The position numbers were made by a program, and so were the translations under genes. Positions 24,876 through 33,736 of a stretch of DNA of 33,987 nucleotides are shown one piece after another (the stretch's first letter is position 1; each line of letters starts with the position of its first letter). A model generated the notes under the pieces. It made no database searches and was not told the DNA's origin. It saw nothing but the letters and a program-made list of their open reading frames with translations. Source of the stretch: Prevotellaceae bacterium (GTDB taxonomy: Bacteria; Bacteroidota; Bacteroidia; Bacteroidales; Paludibacteraceae); contig JAISKN010000057.1 in assembly GCA_031260925.1 (NCBI GenBank), positions 1-33,987 on the forward strand. The letters are read 5' to 3'.

Positions 24876-27704
24876 ATGAAAAAAATATTATTACTCTGCG
24901 TTTGTTTGGTATTTTCGCTCAACATATTTGGGCAAAGCGGAAAATATGAAAAACTCTCGTGGAAATTAGAGAATGGGACATTGACAATTAGTGGAAAAAA
25001 AGATATGCAAAACAGTTTTTGCAAAGTTAATTATTGTAGTGCCCCTTGGTATAAGTATCGCGAAAATATTATCCAAGTTTATATAAAAGATAAGGTAACA
25101 AGCATCGGCAACAATGCTTTTTATGGTTGTAAAAATCTCACGTCTGTAACAATTCCTAATTCTGTTACAAGTATTGGGGAAGGGGCTTTTTATGGTTGTA
25201 AAAATCTCACTTCTGTAACTATTCCAAATTCTGTGATATATATTAGTAGTAGTGCTTTTTATGATTGTAGCAAACTTATCTCTGTATCTATAGGTAATTC
25301 TGTGAAAAGTATTGGATACCGTGCTTTTTATAATTGCAGCAAAGTTACTTCAATAATTATTTCTAATTCAGTAACAAGCATTGAAATGGAATCTTTTGCT
25401 GGTTGCAGTAGTCTTACTTCAATAATCATTGGTAGTTCTGTTACAAATATTGGGGACAGAGTCTTTGAAGATTGTAGTAGCCTAATTGAAATAGATGTAG
25501 ATAGTGCTAATTCTAATTATACATCAAAAAAAGGAGTATTATATAACAAAAACAAAGACTTAATTCAATATCCGACAGGCAAATTGAGATTTGATAGAGG
25601 CGTAGGTGGTATGTTAGCAAAGAATGTTGTATGGAATTTTTCGAATGGTGTTTTGACAATCCGTGGCGATGGAACAATTTCTGATTATTCATTGGGTAAA
25701 TGCCCATGGTATGGTAGGAAAGAAAGTATCAAAAGCGTAATTATTGAAGAAGGAATTAAAAATATAGGAAGCCATTTCTTTTCCCAGTGTAACAATATAA
25801 CTTCTGTCAGTATTCCTAATTCGGTAATAACTATTGGAGATTATGCTTTTAATGGTTGTAATAGTCTTATTTTAATGGACATTCCAAATTCTGTAAAAAG
25901 CATTGGAAATAATGCTTTTTCAGAATGCAGTAATCTTATGCTTGTGACTATCCCAAACTCTGTTAAAAGTATTGGCAATGAGGCTTTTGACGGCTGTAGT
26001 AGTTTATATTCAATAAACATTCCTCCATCTGTAACAAGTATTGGCGATGGTGCCTTTAAAGGTTGCGGTATTAATTCGATAATTATTCCACCTTCTGTTA
26101 CAAGCATTAGAGATTATGCTTTTTATGATTGTAGAAGTCTTACTTCAATAACAATTCCAAATTCTATTAAAAGTATCGGAGATATGGCTTTTGACGGTTG
26201 CAGTAGTCTTACTTCGATAACTATTCCTAATTCTGTAACAAGTATTGGAGAACACGTTTTTGGGTATTGCAGTAGTTTAGATTCAATAACCATTCCAACA
26301 TCAGTTATAAACATTGGTGATGAGGCTTTTAATGGCTGCAGTAGTCTTACTTCAATAACTATTCCTAATTCTGTTACTACTATTGGAAAATCTGCTTTTG
26401 GTGGATGCAAAAAACTTACTTCTATAACAATTCCTAATTCTGTCACAAGTATTGGAGAAAGAGTTTTTAGGGATTGCAGTAGTTTAGATTCAATAACAAT
26501 TCCAATATCAGTTACAAGCATTGGAGATTATGCTTTTAATGGTTGCTATGGTCTTACTTCAATAACTATTCCTAATTCTGTTACAACTATTGGAGAATCT
26601 GCTTTCGGTGGATGCAAAAAACTTACTTCGGTTACTATTTCCAATTCGGTTACTATTATCGGGAATGAGGCTTTTGAGGGTTGTGCTAATCTTATTTATA
26701 TAGATGTAGATAATGCTAATACTAATTATGTATCAGAACGAGGAGTGCTATACAACATAAATAAAACAAGATTAATTAAATATCCAGCAAAAAAAACTGA
26801 AAATACATTTTCAGTACCTAAATCTGTAATAAATATTGAAAATGATGCTTTTCAATGGTGTAGTAACCTTACTTCAATAATCATTTTTAATACGGTAAAA
26901 AGTATTGGAAAGAGTGCTTTTGAAGGTTGTAGCAAACTTGTTTCTGTAATAATTCCCAATTCTGTTACATATATTGGCAATCGTGCTTTTGCAGATTGCA
27001 GCAAACTTGTTTCTGTAATAATTCCTAATTCTGTTACATATATTGGAAATTATGCCTTTGGAGACTGCAGCAAACTTACTTCTGTAATAATTCCTAATTC
27101 TGTTACAGATATTGGAGGTTTGGCGTTTCATAATTGCAATAGTTTAATTTCTATAACAGTAAATAATGCAAATCAAAGTTACTGTTCAGAAAACGGAATA
27201 TTGTATGATAAAAAGAAAACAACTTTAATTATATGTCCAATAAGAAAACAGGGAACGACCCTCGTTATTCCTAATACTGTAACAAGTATTGAAGCCTTTG
27301 CTTTTTATAATTGCAGCCTTACCTCTATTTCTTTACCCCAAACATTAACTACAATAGAACATGCAGCGTTTGAGATGGCAAAACTTAAGTCCGTTACTAT
27401 TCCAAGTTCAGTAACTTCCATTGGGTCTTGGGCTTTTACCAAGTGTCCAAATTTAACTTCTGTTGTTTTTTTAGGAACTGTAGAATATATGGGAGATATG
27501 ATGTTTGCAGATTATTATGTTCCTAAAAATAATCAATGGAAACCAATTCGAGTAGAAGTTAGAAGTAAAGTTCCTTTTAACATTGATTCAAGTTTTCGTA
27601 TTGTTGATTTAGATAAAAGTATATTAATTGTTCCTATGGGAGCAAAATCTGCATATCAAGATGCACCTGACTGGCAAGATTTCGGAACAATTATTGAAAG
27701 ATAA
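24876..27704 (+). CDS. BspA-like leucine-rich-repeat protein without sorting domain
   Basis: A 942-residue protein with a signal peptide ([19 protein letters not shown]) and, by my count, 28 LRR_5/BspA repeats ([20 protein letters not shown] type) in groups separated by short non-repeat patches at about 200-265, 605-640 and 765-800. It ends [18 protein letters not shown], the usual close of such arrays, with no type IX sorting domain, InlB repeat or lipobox. Whether it reaches the surface by another route is unknown. The DNA repeats are very similar, so unequal recombination is likely. A hairpin (GAAACAAAATTGTTTC, near 24740) lies in the 147-nt gap from the previous gene. Only a weak promoter-like box is seen. 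Confidence 0.9.
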   Translation: MKKILLLCVCLVFSLNIFGQSGKYEKLSWKLENGTLTISGKKDMQNSFCKVNYCSAPWYKYRENIIQVYIKDKVTSIGNNAFYGCKNLTSVTIPNSVTSIGEGAFYGCKNLTSVTIPNSVIYISSSAFYDCSKLISVSIGNSVKSIGYRAFYNCSKVTSIIISNSVTSIEMESFAGCSSLTSIIIGSSVTNIGDRVFEDCSSLIEIDVDSANSNYTSKKGVLYNKNKDLIQYPTGKLRFDRGVGGMLAKNVVWNFSNGVLTIRGDGTISDYSLGKCPWYGRKESIKSVIIEEGIKNIGSHFFSQCNNITSVSIPNSVITIGDYAFNGCNSLILMDIPNSVKSIGNNAFSECSNLMLVTIPNSVKSIGNEAFDGCSSLYSINIPPSVTSIGDGAFKGCGINSIIIPPSVTSIRDYAFYDCRSLTSITIPNSIKSIGDMAFDGCSSLTSITIPNSVTSIGEHVFGYCSSLDSITIPTSVINIGDEAFNGCSSLTSITIPNSVTTIGKSAFGGCKKLTSITIPNSVTSIGERVFRDCSSLDSITIPISVTSIGDYAFNGCYGLTSITIPNSVTTIGESAFGGCKKLTSVTISNSVTIIGNEAFEGCANLIYIDVDNANTNYVSERGVLYNINKTRLIKYPAKKTENTFSVPKSVINIENDAFQWCSNLTSIIIFNTVKSIGKSAFEGCSKLVSVIIPNSVTYIGNRAFADCSKLVSVIIPNSVTYIGNYAFGDCSKLTSVIIPNSVTDIGGLAFHNCNSLISITVNNANQSYCSENGILYDKKKTTLIICPIRKQGTTLVIPNTVTSIEAFAFYNCSLTSISLPQTLTTIEHAAFEMAKLKSVTIPSSVTSIGSWAFTKCPNLTSVVFLGTVEYMGDMMFADYYVPKNNQWKPIRVEVRSKVPFNIDSSFRIVDLDKSILIVPMGAKSAYQDAPDWQDFGTIIER

Positions 27705-27841
27705 ACAACAAAAAAAACAGATATATTTGCACCATTTATATTATGACAAAGATGGCGTTGATGTTGTGAAGAACACAAATTGGGCTGATATGCACATTTA
27801 ATTATAACAAAATCTATTATTAAAACTAAAACAAATTGAAT
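27705..27841. other. Gap with a possible -7 box and a short coding remnant
   Basis: TATATTTG at 27722-27729 matches TAnnTTTG and could serve the gene at 27842, though it is 112 nt upstream and has no good -33. In one frame, 27743-27802 reads DKDGVDVVKNTNWADMHI and ends in TAA, and looks like the tail of a lost protein, but I cannot name it. Nothing else is seen. Confidence 0.35.
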
Positions 27842-28627
27842 ATGAATACTGAAAATAGAAATTTAAAAAGCAAGGAGATTCTGGAAGAGATTCGTTGCAT
27901 GATAAATGATAGACGTCCGAATGTAGCCGATGAACTCTATGAAGATTTATGGAAAATCGAGAAAAACGAGGGGGATTTGTCTATAGATGAACAATTGCTT
28001 GTCTCGGAAAACATCAGCAGTGCAGCACTCATTATAGGAGAATTCAAGCAAGACCACATGGATTTTATGGGTCTTAGTAAATGTGTAAAAGATGTGCGTG
28101 TTTTGTGGGAAGAAAATAAAAAATCTGACAACATTACCAAGAACTTCATCGATTTACTGATGGCACTTTTTTATCTCAAACATGTGTTCAAGGAATTTTT
28201 CTATCTTGACGAATATGTCGTGGAAGTACTCGAATTGAGCGAGCAGTATGCGGACAAGCAAGAGATTGCCGAAAAGTCTGCTGTATGTATAGCCAATCTT
28301 GTGGAACTATGCTATAACGGAGTAATCAGTATTGATATTGTCGTATCGCTCATTGACAGGCTCATCGTTATCGCGAAGGCTTATCAAAACAACGCATATA
28401 TCTCTTTGGTATATTTGCGTACTATGGTTACATTTTGCAGTATGATGCAAAGCCACTTTCGACAAGAAATCTATGTAAAATATAATTCGGTATTACAGCA
28501 AAATTTGTGGAGACTGAATCATTTGCCAACTCATGAAGCCTCTGAATTGTATTTTTCTATTAGTGAATGTGGGCTTGCTGGATATGAAAAAAATCCTCGC
28601 CCACCACAAATACAAGTATTCAGTTGA
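27842..28627 (+). CDS. Helical protein of unknown function
   Basis: A 261-residue protein from ATG 27842 (a TTG six bases upstream is less likely). It has no signal peptide or membrane segment. The sequence is α-helical throughout and acidic in the N-terminal half (LKSKEILEEIRCMINDRRPN, DELYEDLWKIEKNEGDLS), with a more hydrophobic middle (FIDLLMALFYLKHVFKEFFYLDE) resembling helical-repeat proteins. No family recognised. The short C-terminal tail is Pro-rich (GYEKNPRPPQIQVFS). It precedes a TPR gene by 28 nt, so the two are probably co-transcribed. They are the last cargo genes before atpG. Confidence 0.7.
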   Translation: MNTENRNLKSKEILEEIRCMINDRRPNVADELYEDLWKIEKNEGDLSIDEQLLVSENISSAALIIGEFKQDHMDFMGLSKCVKDVRVLWEENKKSDNITKNFIDLLMALFYLKHVFKEFFYLDEYVVEVLELSEQYADKQEIAEKSAVCIANLVELCYNGVISIDIVVSLIDRLIVIAKAYQNNAYISLVYLRTMVTFCSMMQSHFRQEIYVKYNSVLQQNLWRLNHLPTHEASELYFSISECGLAGYEKNPRPPQIQVFS

Positions 28628-28655
28628 AATAATATGTGTGCCAACCGAATCTATT

Positions 28656-29186
28656 ATGAAAGAAAAAACATCAGAAAAATGGCTCAAAGAAGGCTATCAA
28701 TATTATAAATGTGCCTACTACAAAGAGGCATCTGAATGTTATGACAAAGTTCTTGAATTAAATCCAACGAACATAGACATTTGGCATAAAAAAGGAGTTA
28801 TTTTTACTAAATTAGAACGGTATGAAGAATCGATACAGTGTTATGATAAGGTAATTGAATTATTGTCAAAAAGCAAAACTGTTTCAATTGATAATCTAAA
28901 AGAAATAGATGTACAAAATAAAAATTACAGCAAACTGTTAGTATTGCGTTATCAATACATAAATTCTTTGGCTTGTAAGGGAAAATATTTATACAAATTT
29001 GACTGCTATCAAGAGGCGATTGAATGTTATGATAAAATTCTCGAAATATCTCCAGATGATGAATATGTACAGAGTTGCAAAGATGATTCTTTATATTTTT
29101 TAAAACTTGATAAAGCAAGAGATAAATATTACAAAAGATACTCGAATCCATCGCCCAAAGTAGATTTGGCAGAGTGTCCTTTTTAA
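28656..29186 (+). CDS. Tetratricopeptide-repeat protein
   Basis: A 176-residue soluble protein from ATG 28656; an upstream extension would overlap the preceding gene and lacks similarity to the family. Three TPR units are visible: GYQYYKCAYYKEASECYDKV with LELNPTN, GVIFTKLERYEESIQCYDKV, and GKYLYKFDCYQEAIECYDKI with LEISPDD. TPR repeats mediate protein-protein contact, and no catalytic part is present. The polar tail ends VDLAECPF. Repeat consensus positions (Gly, Tyr, Ala, Tyr-Asp) are well kept. Partner is unknown; the helical protein encoded immediately upstream is one candidate. It ends 51 nt before atpG. Confidence 0.85.
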   Translation: MKEKTSEKWLKEGYQYYKCAYYKEASECYDKVLELNPTNIDIWHKKGVIFTKLERYEESIQCYDKVIELLSKSKTVSIDNLKEIDVQNKNYSKLLVLRYQYINSLACKGKYLYKFDCYQEAIECYDKILEISPDDEYVQSCKDDSLYFLKLDKARDKYYKRYSNPSPKVDLAECPF

Positions 29187-29237
29187 TGAAGGACTTGGTA
29201 AAAAAATATAGAAAACTTTTAATAATTGACAAAATAT

Positions 29238-30116
29238 ATGGCTTTAAAAGAAATAAAACAGCGCATTCAGTCGGTTAGTTCGACAAGGAAAATTACGTCT
29301 GCAATGAAAATGGTTGCGTCTGCAAAACTGCGCAAGTCGCAGAAACAGATTGAACACCTTTTGCCTTACGAAAACAACCTTAACTCGTTGCTGACCAACT
29401 TTTTAAGTGCGGAAACAGATAATCTTTCGCCGTTGGCTGCCGAGCGTAGAGTAGAACAGGCGGCTTTGGTCGTAATCAGTTCAAATTCAGCACTTTGCGG
29501 CGCATTTAACAGCAATGTTATCAAGCAAATGAACTCAATGTTGGGTGAATATAAAAATCTGGGCAGCGAAAACATAAAAATTTACCCTGTTGGAAAAAAA
29601 GCGGCAAAGGCGGCTCAAAAAATTGGTTTTGAAATTGAAAATTTTGATGAACTGTCGGAAAAACCGAATTATGACGAGGCATCTGCGCTTGCAGAGCGGC
29701 TTATCAGCGATTTTTTAGAAAAAAAAATTGATAAAGTTGAAATTCTTTTTCACCATTTTCAAAGCAAAAGCCGTCAGGTGCTTACCCGCGAAACATTTTT
29801 GCCGATTACACAAGGCACGGATTACAAATTCGCGCCAGCAAATAAAAATGGAAAGGAACTCAATTACATAGTTGAGCCGAGCCGCGAGGAAATACTTAAT
29901 GTGCTGATACCCAAAGTGATAAAACTGAAACTTTACGCGGCTTTGCTCGACAGCAGCGCGTCAGAACACGCCGCGCGTATGCTTTCAATGCAGATTGCCA
30001 CCGACAACGCAAACGATTTGCTGCAAGACCTCACTTTGCAGTACAATAAATCGCGCCAGCAAGCAATCACCTCTGAACTTTTAGACATCACAGGCGCAAG
30101 TTTCGGAGTTAATTGA
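29238..30116 (+). CDS. atpG: F1Fo ATP synthase subunit gamma (AtpG)
   Basis: A 292-residue rotor shaft subunit of F1. Start ATG 29238 gives MALKEIKQRIQSVSSTRKIT, the family N-terminus; a TTG upstream is ignored. The C-terminal LLQDLTLQYNKSRQQAITSE and ELLDITGASFGVN are also conserved. It normally follows atpA, but here is separated by 9.65 kb and six unrelated genes. No TAnnTTTG box is seen in the 51 nt upstream, so its expression probably depends on transcripts crossing the cargo. Downstream it converges on the nfeD-like gene, with the family B/A compound repeat between them. Confidence 0.97.
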   Translation: MALKEIKQRIQSVSSTRKITSAMKMVASAKLRKSQKQIEHLLPYENNLNSLLTNFLSAETDNLSPLAAERRVEQAALVVISSNSALCGAFNSNVIKQMNSMLGEYKNLGSENIKIYPVGKKAAKAAQKIGFEIENFDELSEKPNYDEASALAERLISDFLEKKIDKVEILFHHFQSKSRQVLTRETFLPITQGTDYKFAPANKNGKELNYIVEPSREEILNVLIPKVIKLKLYAALLDSSASEHAARMLSMQIATDNANDLLQDLTLQYNKSRQQAITSELLDITGASFGVN

Positions 30117-30130
30117 TTTGAAGTTTTTTT

Positions 30131-30377
30131 AGCACGCAGATGACACAGATTAGACGGATTTACGCAGATTTTTAATAAAATTAATTCAAATAAACGCAGA
30201 GTACAAATAGAAAAAGGTGTCATTCCCGCGCAGGCGGGAATCCCATTTGTACAATTTAGTAAGGGGATTCCCGCCTGCGCGGGAATGACAGGTTATTTCA
30301 TTTTATATCATAAAACGCAGATTATTAACAATTTAACAATCTGCGTTTATCTATTATATCTGCGTCATCTGCGTGCT
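30131..30377. mobile_element. MITE-like palindrome family B copy 2, holding a family A repeat
   Basis: Outer arms begin AGCACGCAGATGACACAG (30131) and end CGTCATCTGCGTGCT (30377) and are inverted copies of each other. The same sequence as copy 1 at 4527 on appears here (CAGATTAGACGGATTTACGC in both). Family A copy 2 (30218-30290) sits in the middle. The outer CTGTCTCAAAAG ends of copy 1 are missing. Lying between convergent atpG and nfeD-like genes, its strong hairpins may also end transcription in both directions. Confidence 0.65.
30218..30290. repeat. Palindromic repeat family A, copy 2 (nested in family B)
   Basis: A 73-bp unit with 25-nt arms at 30218-30242 and 30266-30290, here perfectly complementary. 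The arms and first half of the loop (CCATTTGTACAAT) are the same as in copy 1 at 4388-4460, and the loops differ afterwards. It lies within the family B arms, so it probably inserted into that element. Confidence 0.85.
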
Positions 30378-30388
30378 TTTAGAACAGT

Positions 30389-31741
30389 TTAAACTCCTTT
30401 CACACCGATTTGTGCGGTAGAAAAATTTGTTACTTCTACTTTTGTGCCGTTGAGAATGAATTTGCTGTTGTCAGCGAGCGCGTCATAGACGTTGCCTTCG
30501 ACTTCAACTTTGCCTGCGGGGCGGAGGTCGGTAACGGCAACGCCGATGTAGCCGATTAAACTGCGCTGTTCAGTGGGAACGCCGATAAAACCCTCTTCCG
30601 TTTTTTGGTCAGATTTCAGAGCCAAACGCCCAAAAATGCCATTCGCGCCCATTCGCCAAGTTATCAGAATTATCACCGCAAAGGCAAGCACAAGCCCTCC
30701 CGTAACAGTGCCGATAGCCGAGCCTATTTGCGGTGTTCTGACACCTTCAAAATTAAAATAATCGTTGCCAAGCAGACTGAAAACAAGCCCCAAAAACATT
30801 AAAATTATTCCGCTAACCCCGACAATGCCAAAGCCCGGAATAACAAATATCTCCAAAATCAGCAGCACCACGCCCACAAAAAACATAATTATTTCCCAAT
30901 AAGCCGCCAAACCGTCTATATACAGCGGCGCGAAATATATAACTGCGGCGCAAATTGCCAAGCCGAGCGGAAAACCAATGCCCGGAGTTTGCAACTCAAA
31001 CCAGATACCGCCGATAATAAGCATTATCAAAAGTCCGCGCAAAACAGAACTTGTGAGAACGCCTTTTGTTTTGTCCCAAAATGTTGGTTGAAAGGTGATT
31101 AACTCGTAATCGGAAATGTTTTCCTGTTTTAAAACTTCCTCGATATTTTCTGCCACTCCCTCGCAATAATGGTTTTTTACTGCTTCTTCTGTGGTGAAAG
31201 TGAGTGTAGTAGTTTCGTCGTCAATATTAGGCACTACCACACGGCTATCAACCATTGCCTCTGCAATTAGCGGGTCGCGCACCCATTTTCCGTCTTCAGT
31301 TTTACCGTGCGCCTCCGCTGTTGAACGCATCATTGCGCGCATATACGACTGATATTTGTCGGGCATTGCCTCGCCGCTTGTGCCATCAACCACAGTTGCT
31401 GCGCCGATAGATGCACCTTTGCGCATATAAATTCGGTTGCAGGCAAGCGAAATCAGCGCGCCAGCCGATGCCGCGTTGTTGTCAATAAACGCAACAACAG
31501 GAATTTTTGAGTTCAAAATCACGGTGCGGATTGAGTCGGCAAAATTCAGTTCGCCGCCGTAAGTGTTTATGTGAATGATAATCAGGTCGGCTTTTTTTTC
31601 GCGCGCCTCATTCATTCCGCGTTGCGTATAAACCCACATTTTACTGCCGATTTCGTCGTTAATATCAATTTGATAAACGGTTTTTGCAGAAAGGTTTATT
31701 GCAAAAACAATTAATAAAGTGCTGACAATCAATTTTTTCAT
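30389..31741 (-). CDS. NfeD-type membrane-bound ClpP-class serine protease
   Basis: A 450-residue protein of the long NfeD family. The signal peptide (MKKLIVSTLLIVFAINLSA) is followed by a ClpP-class domain at about 20-215: HINTYGGELNFADSI, the nucleophile region NNAASAGALISLA (S92) and a possible lysine base at K129 (MPDKYQSYMRA). Four or five membrane helices follow at about 230-375, then a C-terminal NfeD OB-fold (GYIGVAVTDLRPAGKVEVEG) at about 395-450. Archaeal relatives cut hydrophobic C-termini of membrane proteins such as stomatin. It lies alone on the minus strand and converges on atpG. The -7 box at 31799-31806 is the likely promoter. No stomatin/SPFH gene adjoins it. Confidence 0.93.
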   Translation of the reverse strand: MKKLIVSTLLIVFAINLSAKTVYQIDINDEIGSKMWVYTQRGMNEAREKKADLIIIHINTYGGELNFADSIRTVILNSKIPVVAFIDNNAASAGALISLACNRIYMRKGASIGAATVVDGTSGEAMPDKYQSYMRAMMRSTAEAHGKTEDGKWVRDPLIAEAMVDSRVVVPNIDDETTTLTFTTEEAVKNHYCEGVAENIEEVLKQENISDYELITFQPTFWDKTKGVLTSSVLRGLLIMLIIGGIWFELQTPGIGFPLGLAICAAVIYFAPLYIDGLAAYWEIIMFFVGVVLLILEIFVIPGFGIVGVSGIILMFLGLVFSLLGNDYFNFEGVRTPQIGSAIGTVTGGLVLAFAVIILITWRMGANGIFGRLALKSDQKTEEGFIGVPTEQRSLIGYIGVAVTDLRPAGKVEVEGNVYDALADNSKFILNGTKVEVTNFSTAQIGVKGV

Positions 31742-31798
31742 AAATTATGTATTAAGTAGTAATTAAAAATTAATGTTATATTTGTAAATAAATATTTG

Positions 31799-31806
31799 CA
31801 AAATTA
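31799..31806 (-). promoter_or_regulatory. -7 box for the nfeD-like gene
   Basis: On the minus strand it reads TAATTTTG, a full match to TAnnTTTG, 57 nt upstream of the start codon at 31741. Confidence 0.5.
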
Positions 31807-31841
31807 CTTAATTATTTTGTTTAAAAAAAATGATGAAAAAT

Positions 31842-31872
31842 TTTGTAATTAAATAAAAAAGCGTTACCTTTG
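31842..31872 (+). promoter_or_regulatory. Promoter of tRNA-His
   Basis: TTTG at 31842-31845 and TACCTTTG at 31865-31872 have a 19-nt spacer, matching the Bacteroidota consensus. The tRNA begins about 25 nt later. Confidence 0.7.
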
Positions 31873-31896
31873 CAGCCAATTTTTTAGGAAATAAAT

Positions 31897-31974
31897 GGTG
31901 GCTGTAGTTCAGTTGGTTAGAGCGTCAGATTGTGGTTCTGAATGTCGTGGGTTCGAGTCCCATCAGCCACCCCA
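31897..31974 (+). tRNA. tRNA-His (anticodon GTG)
   Basis: Complete cloverleaf. Acceptor stem GTGGCTG (31898-31904) pairs with CAGCCAC (31964-31970). The anticodon arm TCAGA/TCTGA (31925-31929/31937-31941) carries GTG at 31932-31934. The T arm contains GTTCGAGTC. The extra G at 31897 faces the discriminator C at 31971, the G-1:C73 pair specific to tRNA-His. CCA is encoded (31972-31974). Confidence 0.97.
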
Positions 31975-32001
31975 TTTTAAAAATAATGACAAAAATGAAA
32001 T

Positions 32002-32037
32002 GCGCCGATAGAAAATTATTTATTGGCGCGTTTTTTT
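32002..32037 (+). terminator. Intrinsic terminator after tRNA-His
   Basis: GCGCCGATA (32002-32010) pairs with TATTGGCGC (32021-32029), with one G-T pair, then a T7 run at 32031-32037. It lies 28 nt after the tRNA and 20 nt before the next gene. Confidence 0.8.
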
Positions 32038-32057
32038 AAGAAAAAAATATAATAATT

Positions 32058-33545
32058 ATGGAAATATTTTTGATAAAAGCCGCTCAACTTATGGCGGCAT
32101 TGGCAGTGCTTGTGTTCATTCACGAACTTGGACACTTTCTTTTTTCGCGAATGTTCGGAGTTCGCGTTGATAAATTTTACCTCTTTTTCAACCCGCAAAT
32201 TTCGATTGTGCGGTTTAAAAAGATTAACGGAAAATGGAAATTCAAGTTTTTTGCAAAAAATTTACAGACCGAAGTTCCTGTTTTAGACGAAAACGGCAAA
32301 CAGAAAACTGATAAAAAAGGCAAAAAAATGACCGAGCCGATTGACATCAGCACGTTGGAGGCTGACGATTGGCGGCGTTTCCCCGAAAAAACCGAATGGG
32401 GAATTGGCTGGCTGCCTGTGGGCGGCTACTGCAAAATTGCGGGAATGGTTGATGAGTCGAAAGACGAAAATGCAAAGCGCGTGAGCCAAGAAAGTTGGGC
32501 ATACGAGTCGCACCCTGTTTGGCAGCGCATATTGATTTCGGCGGGCGGCGTGATTTTCAATTTTGTGTCGGCAATTTTGATTTTCGCAATGATGCTTTTC
32601 CATTATGGCGAACAAACTATTCCGCTCGAAAGCGAATATCTCGGTTATAATTACTGCGAAACGGCGCAAAATTACGGCTTTGTAAATGGCGACAGAGTGC
32701 TTTCGATTGATGACGAGGCGGTTTTTGAAAAATTTGATGTAGCGCAAAAAATAATTATCGAAGGCAGACAAAAAGTTGTGCTTTTGCGTGATACTGAGGA
32801 AGTTACGTTGAATTTACCAAAAGATTTCAGCGAAAAAATTATTGCCGCAAAAGAGAAAATATTTATGACAGAGCGCGTACCTTTTGTGGTTGATAGCGTT
32901 ATGCAAAAATCGCCTGCAAGCGATGCTGGACTTCAAAAAGGCGACAGCATTGTTGGCATAAACTCCAAACATTTATTTGATTATCAGGACATTACAAAAG
33001 AGTTAGCCGACTGTAAAACAAAAAAAGTAGGCATTGATTTTTATAGAAATGGAGAATTAATTTCCGACAGCATAACAATTAATGAAGAGGGAAAAATTGG
33101 TGTTGGACTGAAAAATTATTTATCATTTTTCAAACTCAAAACGGTAAAATACGGCTTTTTTGCCTCATTTCCTGCTGGTTGGCGGCACGGTGTAGAAACA
33201 CTTGTGAATTATGTAAAACAGTTCAGACTTGTTTTCACCAAAGCAGGCGCGCAAAGTTTAGGCGGTTTTGGTACTATCGGCTCACTTTTTCCTGCACAAT
33301 GGGACTGGGCAACATTCTGGAGTATGACCGCGTTTCTCTCTGTAATTCTGGCATTTATGAATATTCTGCCATTGCCGATTTTAGACGGCGGCTACATTCT
33401 GTTTTTGCTTTACGAGGGAATTACGCGCAAAAAACCGAGCGAAAAATTTATGGACGTTGCGCTCAACATCGGGCTTTGGCTGCTCGTTGCACTAATGATT
33501 TTCGCCAACGGAAATGATATTTTGCGAGCCTTCGGACTGAACTAA
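32058..33545 (+). CDS. rseP: RseP-type site-2 (RIP) metalloprotease
   Basis: A 495-residue intramembrane zinc protease. HELGH (H22, E23, H26) lies in the first membrane helix, and the C-terminal zinc-ligand motif NILPLPILDGGY is in a later one. A PDZ domain is seen at about 275-355 (SPASDAGLQKGDSIVGINSK). In other bacteria RseP cuts anti-sigma factors and clears signal peptides. It is about 45 residues longer than E. coli RseP. Some of the excess is the charged loop with KINGKWKFKFFAKN and DENGKQKTDKKGKKM at about 55-95. No promoter box is seen in the short gap after the tRNA terminator, so a hidden start or readthrough is needed. Confidence 0.95.
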   Translation: MEIFLIKAAQLMAALAVLVFIHELGHFLFSRMFGVRVDKFYLFFNPQISIVRFKKINGKWKFKFFAKNLQTEVPVLDENGKQKTDKKGKKMTEPIDISTLEADDWRRFPEKTEWGIGWLPVGGYCKIAGMVDESKDENAKRVSQESWAYESHPVWQRILISAGGVIFNFVSAILIFAMMLFHYGEQTIPLESEYLGYNYCETAQNYGFVNGDRVLSIDDEAVFEKFDVAQKIIIEGRQKVVLLRDTEEVTLNLPKDFSEKIIAAKEKIFMTERVPFVVDSVMQKSPASDAGLQKGDSIVGINSKHLFDYQDITKELADCKTKKVGIDFYRNGELISDSITINEEGKIGVGLKNYLSFFKLKTVKYGFFASFPAGWRHGVETLVNYVKQFRLVFTKAGAQSLGGFGTIGSLFPAQWDWATFWSMTAFLSVILAFMNILPLPILDGGYILFLLYEGITRKKPSEKFMDVALNIGLWLLVALMIFANGNDILRAFGLN

Positions 33546-33564
33546 AAGACAAAAGATAAAAATT

Positions 33565-33614
33565 AATACCTTGCAATAACGAACAAATGAAGTCCGTAGT
33601 TGCGGGGTATTTTC
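33565..33614 (+). terminator. Weak terminator-like hairpin after rseP
   Basis: AATACC-T-TGCAA (33565 on) can pair with TTGC-GG-GGTATT (ending 33611), with bulges, then TTTC. It is less perfect than the other terminators in the window. Confidence 0.3.
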
Positions 33615-33661
33615 TAAATAATCCGATAAGTTCCATTAGTAAAGTTATAAAATAGAAAAAA

Positions 33662-33692
33662 ATTGATAATTAAAAAATAAATCGTAATTTTG
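33662..33692 (+). promoter_or_regulatory. Promoter of the IPT/TIG lipoprotein gene
   Basis: ATTG at 33662-33665 (a near match to TTTG) and TAATTTTG at 33685-33692, with a 19-nt spacer; the ATG follows 44 nt later at 33737. Confidence 0.55.
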
Positions 33693-33736
33693 CAACTTAA
33701 AATTTTTAATTTTTTAACCCTAAAAATGTATTTTTT

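Noticed and set aside
25841-27131. Open frames on the minus strand opposite the second BspA-like gene (for example 26123-26521)
   Set aside because: They are repetitive shadows of the leucine-rich-repeat coding strand, with no start context, promoter or domain.
25090-27450. Regularly repeated DNA of about 69 bp that could be taken for a CRISPR-like or tandem non-coding array
   Set aside because: The period equals 23 codons and the open frame encodes BspA-type leucine-rich repeats without interruption. The units diverge at wobble positions, as coding repeats do.
28533-28655. N-terminal extension of the TPR protein
   Set aside because: It would overlap the preceding gene in another frame by 95 nt and adds residues unlike TPR proteins. 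ATG 28656 is the simpler start.
30131-30377. tRNA-adjacent integration site or prophage end
   Set aside because: No integrase gene or tRNA fragment is near; the sequence is explained by the family A and B repeats, and the intact tRNA-His at 31897 has no repeated 3' end in the window.
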